This document shows, piece by piece, positions 32,107-33,113 of a DNA stretch of 33,113 bases. The notes below the pieces were generated by a model. It ran no database searches. It was given only the letters and a program-made list of their open reading frames with translations, and was not told the origin of the DNA. Where the stretch lies: the NCBI GenBank assembly GCA_002441265.1, contig DJVQ01000056.1, positions 81,793-114,905 on the forward strand. The letters run 5' to 3'. Numbering within the stretch: position 1 is the first letter of the stretch; each line of letters begins with the position of its first letter. The position numbers and the translations under genes were made by a program. This DNA is from Syntrophaceae bacterium UBA6252. GTDB taxonomy: Bacteria > Desulfobacterota > Syntrophia > Syntrophales > UBA6807.

Positions 32107-32543
32107 CCGGATCGCCGCGGTTCTGGACCTCGGTCCTTCTGTTGATGCGCTTCATCCTCGGGGGGATCTTCCTGTACGCGGGGGTCACCAAGATCATCGA
32201 TCCCGCGGGATTTGCCCAGTCCATACACAACTATCAGATCCTTCCGGTGGTCCTGGTGCATCCGGCGGCCATCATCCTTCCCTGGGTTGAAGTCGTGGCG
32301 GGGACAGCCCTCGTCATGCGATGGTGGACCGGCGGGGCCTCCCTCCTCCTGTCGGCGCTCATGTTCGTCTTTTTTATCGCTCTTGCGATCACCGTCGCCC
32401 GGGGTCTCGACATTTCCTGCGGGTGTTTTTCCTCGACGGGGGAGGGAAAGGTGTCCTGGCTCAACCTTGTCAGGGACTTCTTCTTTTTCTCCGTGGGGGC
32501 CGTTCTTTTTTTATACCATGATCGGGAGGGCCGCCGTTCATGA
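32103..32543 (+). CDS. MauE/DoxX-type redox-associated membrane protein
   Basis: 146-aa inner-membrane protein with four hydrophobic helices (LLLMRFILGGIFLYAGVTKI; VLVHPAAIILPWVEVVAGTAL; SLLLSALMFVFFIALAITVA; RDFFFFSVGAVLFL, in part). The helix-1 motif FLYAGVTKIIDP and the loop DISCGCFSS, with Cys106 and Cys108, mark the MauE branch of the DoxX superfamily, which has been linked to disulfide formation or electron delivery in the envelope. The start lies in the rhodanese stop (ATGA), preceded by GGGAGGGG. It probably works with the rhodanese and the Cys/Sec UshA-like proteins, but no direct function is known. Confidence 0.87.
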   Translation: MTGSPRFWTSVLLLMRFILGGIFLYAGVTKIIDPAGFAQSIHNYQILPVVLVHPAAIILPWVEVVAGTALVMRWWTGGASLLLSALMFVFFIALAITVARGLDISCGCFSSTGEGKVSWLNLVRDFFFFSVGAVLFLYHDREGRRS

Positions 32544-33005
32544 GGAAAAGAGGGTATCACCCCGGCTGATCCCGCCGCACCCCGCTGTTTCGGCGTCCTG
32601 TCTTCATCTTTCCTTTTTTTGAACCTTTTTTCAAAATCAGTTGCGTTACAATTTATTTTATGTATACTGTAACTGCCCGTTATAGTATTTGTGATCTAAG
32701 GGGGGGTGCGCACCCAATCAGGGATAGGCCGTACGGGGTTTCTCTTTCGAAGGAAACGGTCCGGAAATCTACCGGTTCGCTTGAAGCATCGCATCGGAAG
32801 GCCGGTTCACCGGATGCCAACAGGAAAGGGCCGTCTTGAAAAGGTTGCGTTTTTTCGGATTTACCCGGATGTTCACGCCTCAGGTCGGAACCCCACCGGG
32901 GGGGGAGGGGGTTCACCATCGTGTGCGCCTTTCCCCGTCGGAAGGAACACCTCCGCAGACGGACGTTCCGGGCCGGTTTCCTCCGGTATCCGGCGACCCG
33001 TACCG
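32544..33005. other. Intergenic region without a recognised gene
   Basis: It contains an AT-rich patch (about 32610-32700), an imperfect TTTTGAA/TTCAAAA hairpin (32617-32636) that might act as a weak terminator, a promoter-like site (32641-32668) and the palindrome GGGTGCGCACCC (32704-32715). Open frames downstream (for example 32706-33008) have no recognisable domain and a composition like translated non-coding GC-rich DNA. Confidence 0.6.
32641..32668 (+). promoter_or_regulatory. Promoter-like sequence with no clear gene after it
   Basis: TTGCGT (32641-32646), a 16-nt spacer and TATACT (32663-32668). The palindrome GGGTGCGCACCC (32704-32715) lies about 36 nt downstream and could be an operator. 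Confidence 0.4.
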
Positions 33006-33113
33006 TGACGAACTCATCAGCATTCCCAGGAACGTTTTTTCGAGTGTCGAAGGAAAAAGCGCCGAAAGCGAGGCGCCCGAGTCCGGACGACTGAGCAACT
33101 GTGTTCGTCGTCA
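33006..33113 (+). repeat. Family-E repeat, copy cut by window end
   Basis: It begins TGACGAACTC, continues GTTTTTTCGA, then GGAAAAAGCGCC and GAGGCGCCCGAGTCC, paralleling the terminus at 4943 and the interior of the copy at 7416-7563. The match is weaker than for the other copies and the right end is missing. Confidence 0.5.

Noticed and set aside
32706..33008. A 100-codon open frame near the right end
   Set aside because: No domain, no convincing start, and its composition is like translated non-coding DNA.

Overview
The window is a GC-rich stretch of chromosome from a diderm bacterium. The gene content fits an anaerobic or syntrophic Desulfobacterota (deltaproteobacterial) lineage best, although no rRNA or tRNA gene is present to fix the taxonomy. 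The supporting signs are a TamB/Omp85 outer-membrane pair, EF-P with EpmA/EpmB, an Fe-S old-yellow-enzyme oxidoreductase, an ADP-forming acyl-CoA synthetase beside a Liv-type ABC transporter, a UGA-decoded selenoprotein, and a dispersed repeat family that resembles repeats I associate with this group.

Layout. 1-2.2 kb (minus): a polar amino-acid ABC transporter (binding protein, permease and an ATPase cut by the window edge). 2.3-4.1 kb: a DMT/EamA exporter converging on a SpoU-type RNA methyltransferase. 4.1-4.3 kb: a 103-nt element with self-complementary ends and U-tracts on both strands. 4.4-7.0 kb: an isoprenylcysteine-methyltransferase-like membrane protein and an FMN/Fe-S/FAD enoate reductase. 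7.0-7.9 kb: about 950 bp without genes, built of duplicated modules, REP-like palindromes and one inserted mobile-looking repeat. 7.9-12.0 kb (minus): yihY/brkB-like, epmB, efp and epmA, a complete EF-P beta-lysylation set. 12.1-18.9 kb (plus): tamB followed by an Omp85/BamA-family gene with about seven POTRA domains. 19.1-20.0 kb: a second EamA transporter. 20.0-28.0 kb (plus): a livKHMGF-type operon followed by a membrane-anchored peptidase-MA-like protein and an ADP-forming acyl-CoA synthetase. These could import a carboxylic or amino acid and activate the resulting acid.

28.3-32.5 kb (plus): the most unusual part. An exported MORN-repeat protein is followed by two UshA-fold paralogues. 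The first is interrupted by an in-frame UGA at codon 59, which aligns with a cysteine of the second. The UGA is followed at selenocysteine-insertion distance by a perfect 8-bp hairpin with a GGUCUU apical loop, so I read the gene as a full-length exported selenoprotein. Next come a membrane-anchored rhodanese-like protein and a MauE/DoxX-type membrane protein with a Cys-Gly-Cys motif. Both UshA-like proteins have lost much of the metallophosphatase metal-site signature, so the cassette looks like an envelope thiol/selenol or sulfur-handling system and not a nucleotidase locus.

Four related repeat copies or fragments (4.94, 7.42, 31.42 and 33.0 kb) share an end motif. One of them interrupts a duplicated module that is present uninterrupted 320 bp away, and another supplies the stop codon of the second UshA-like gene.
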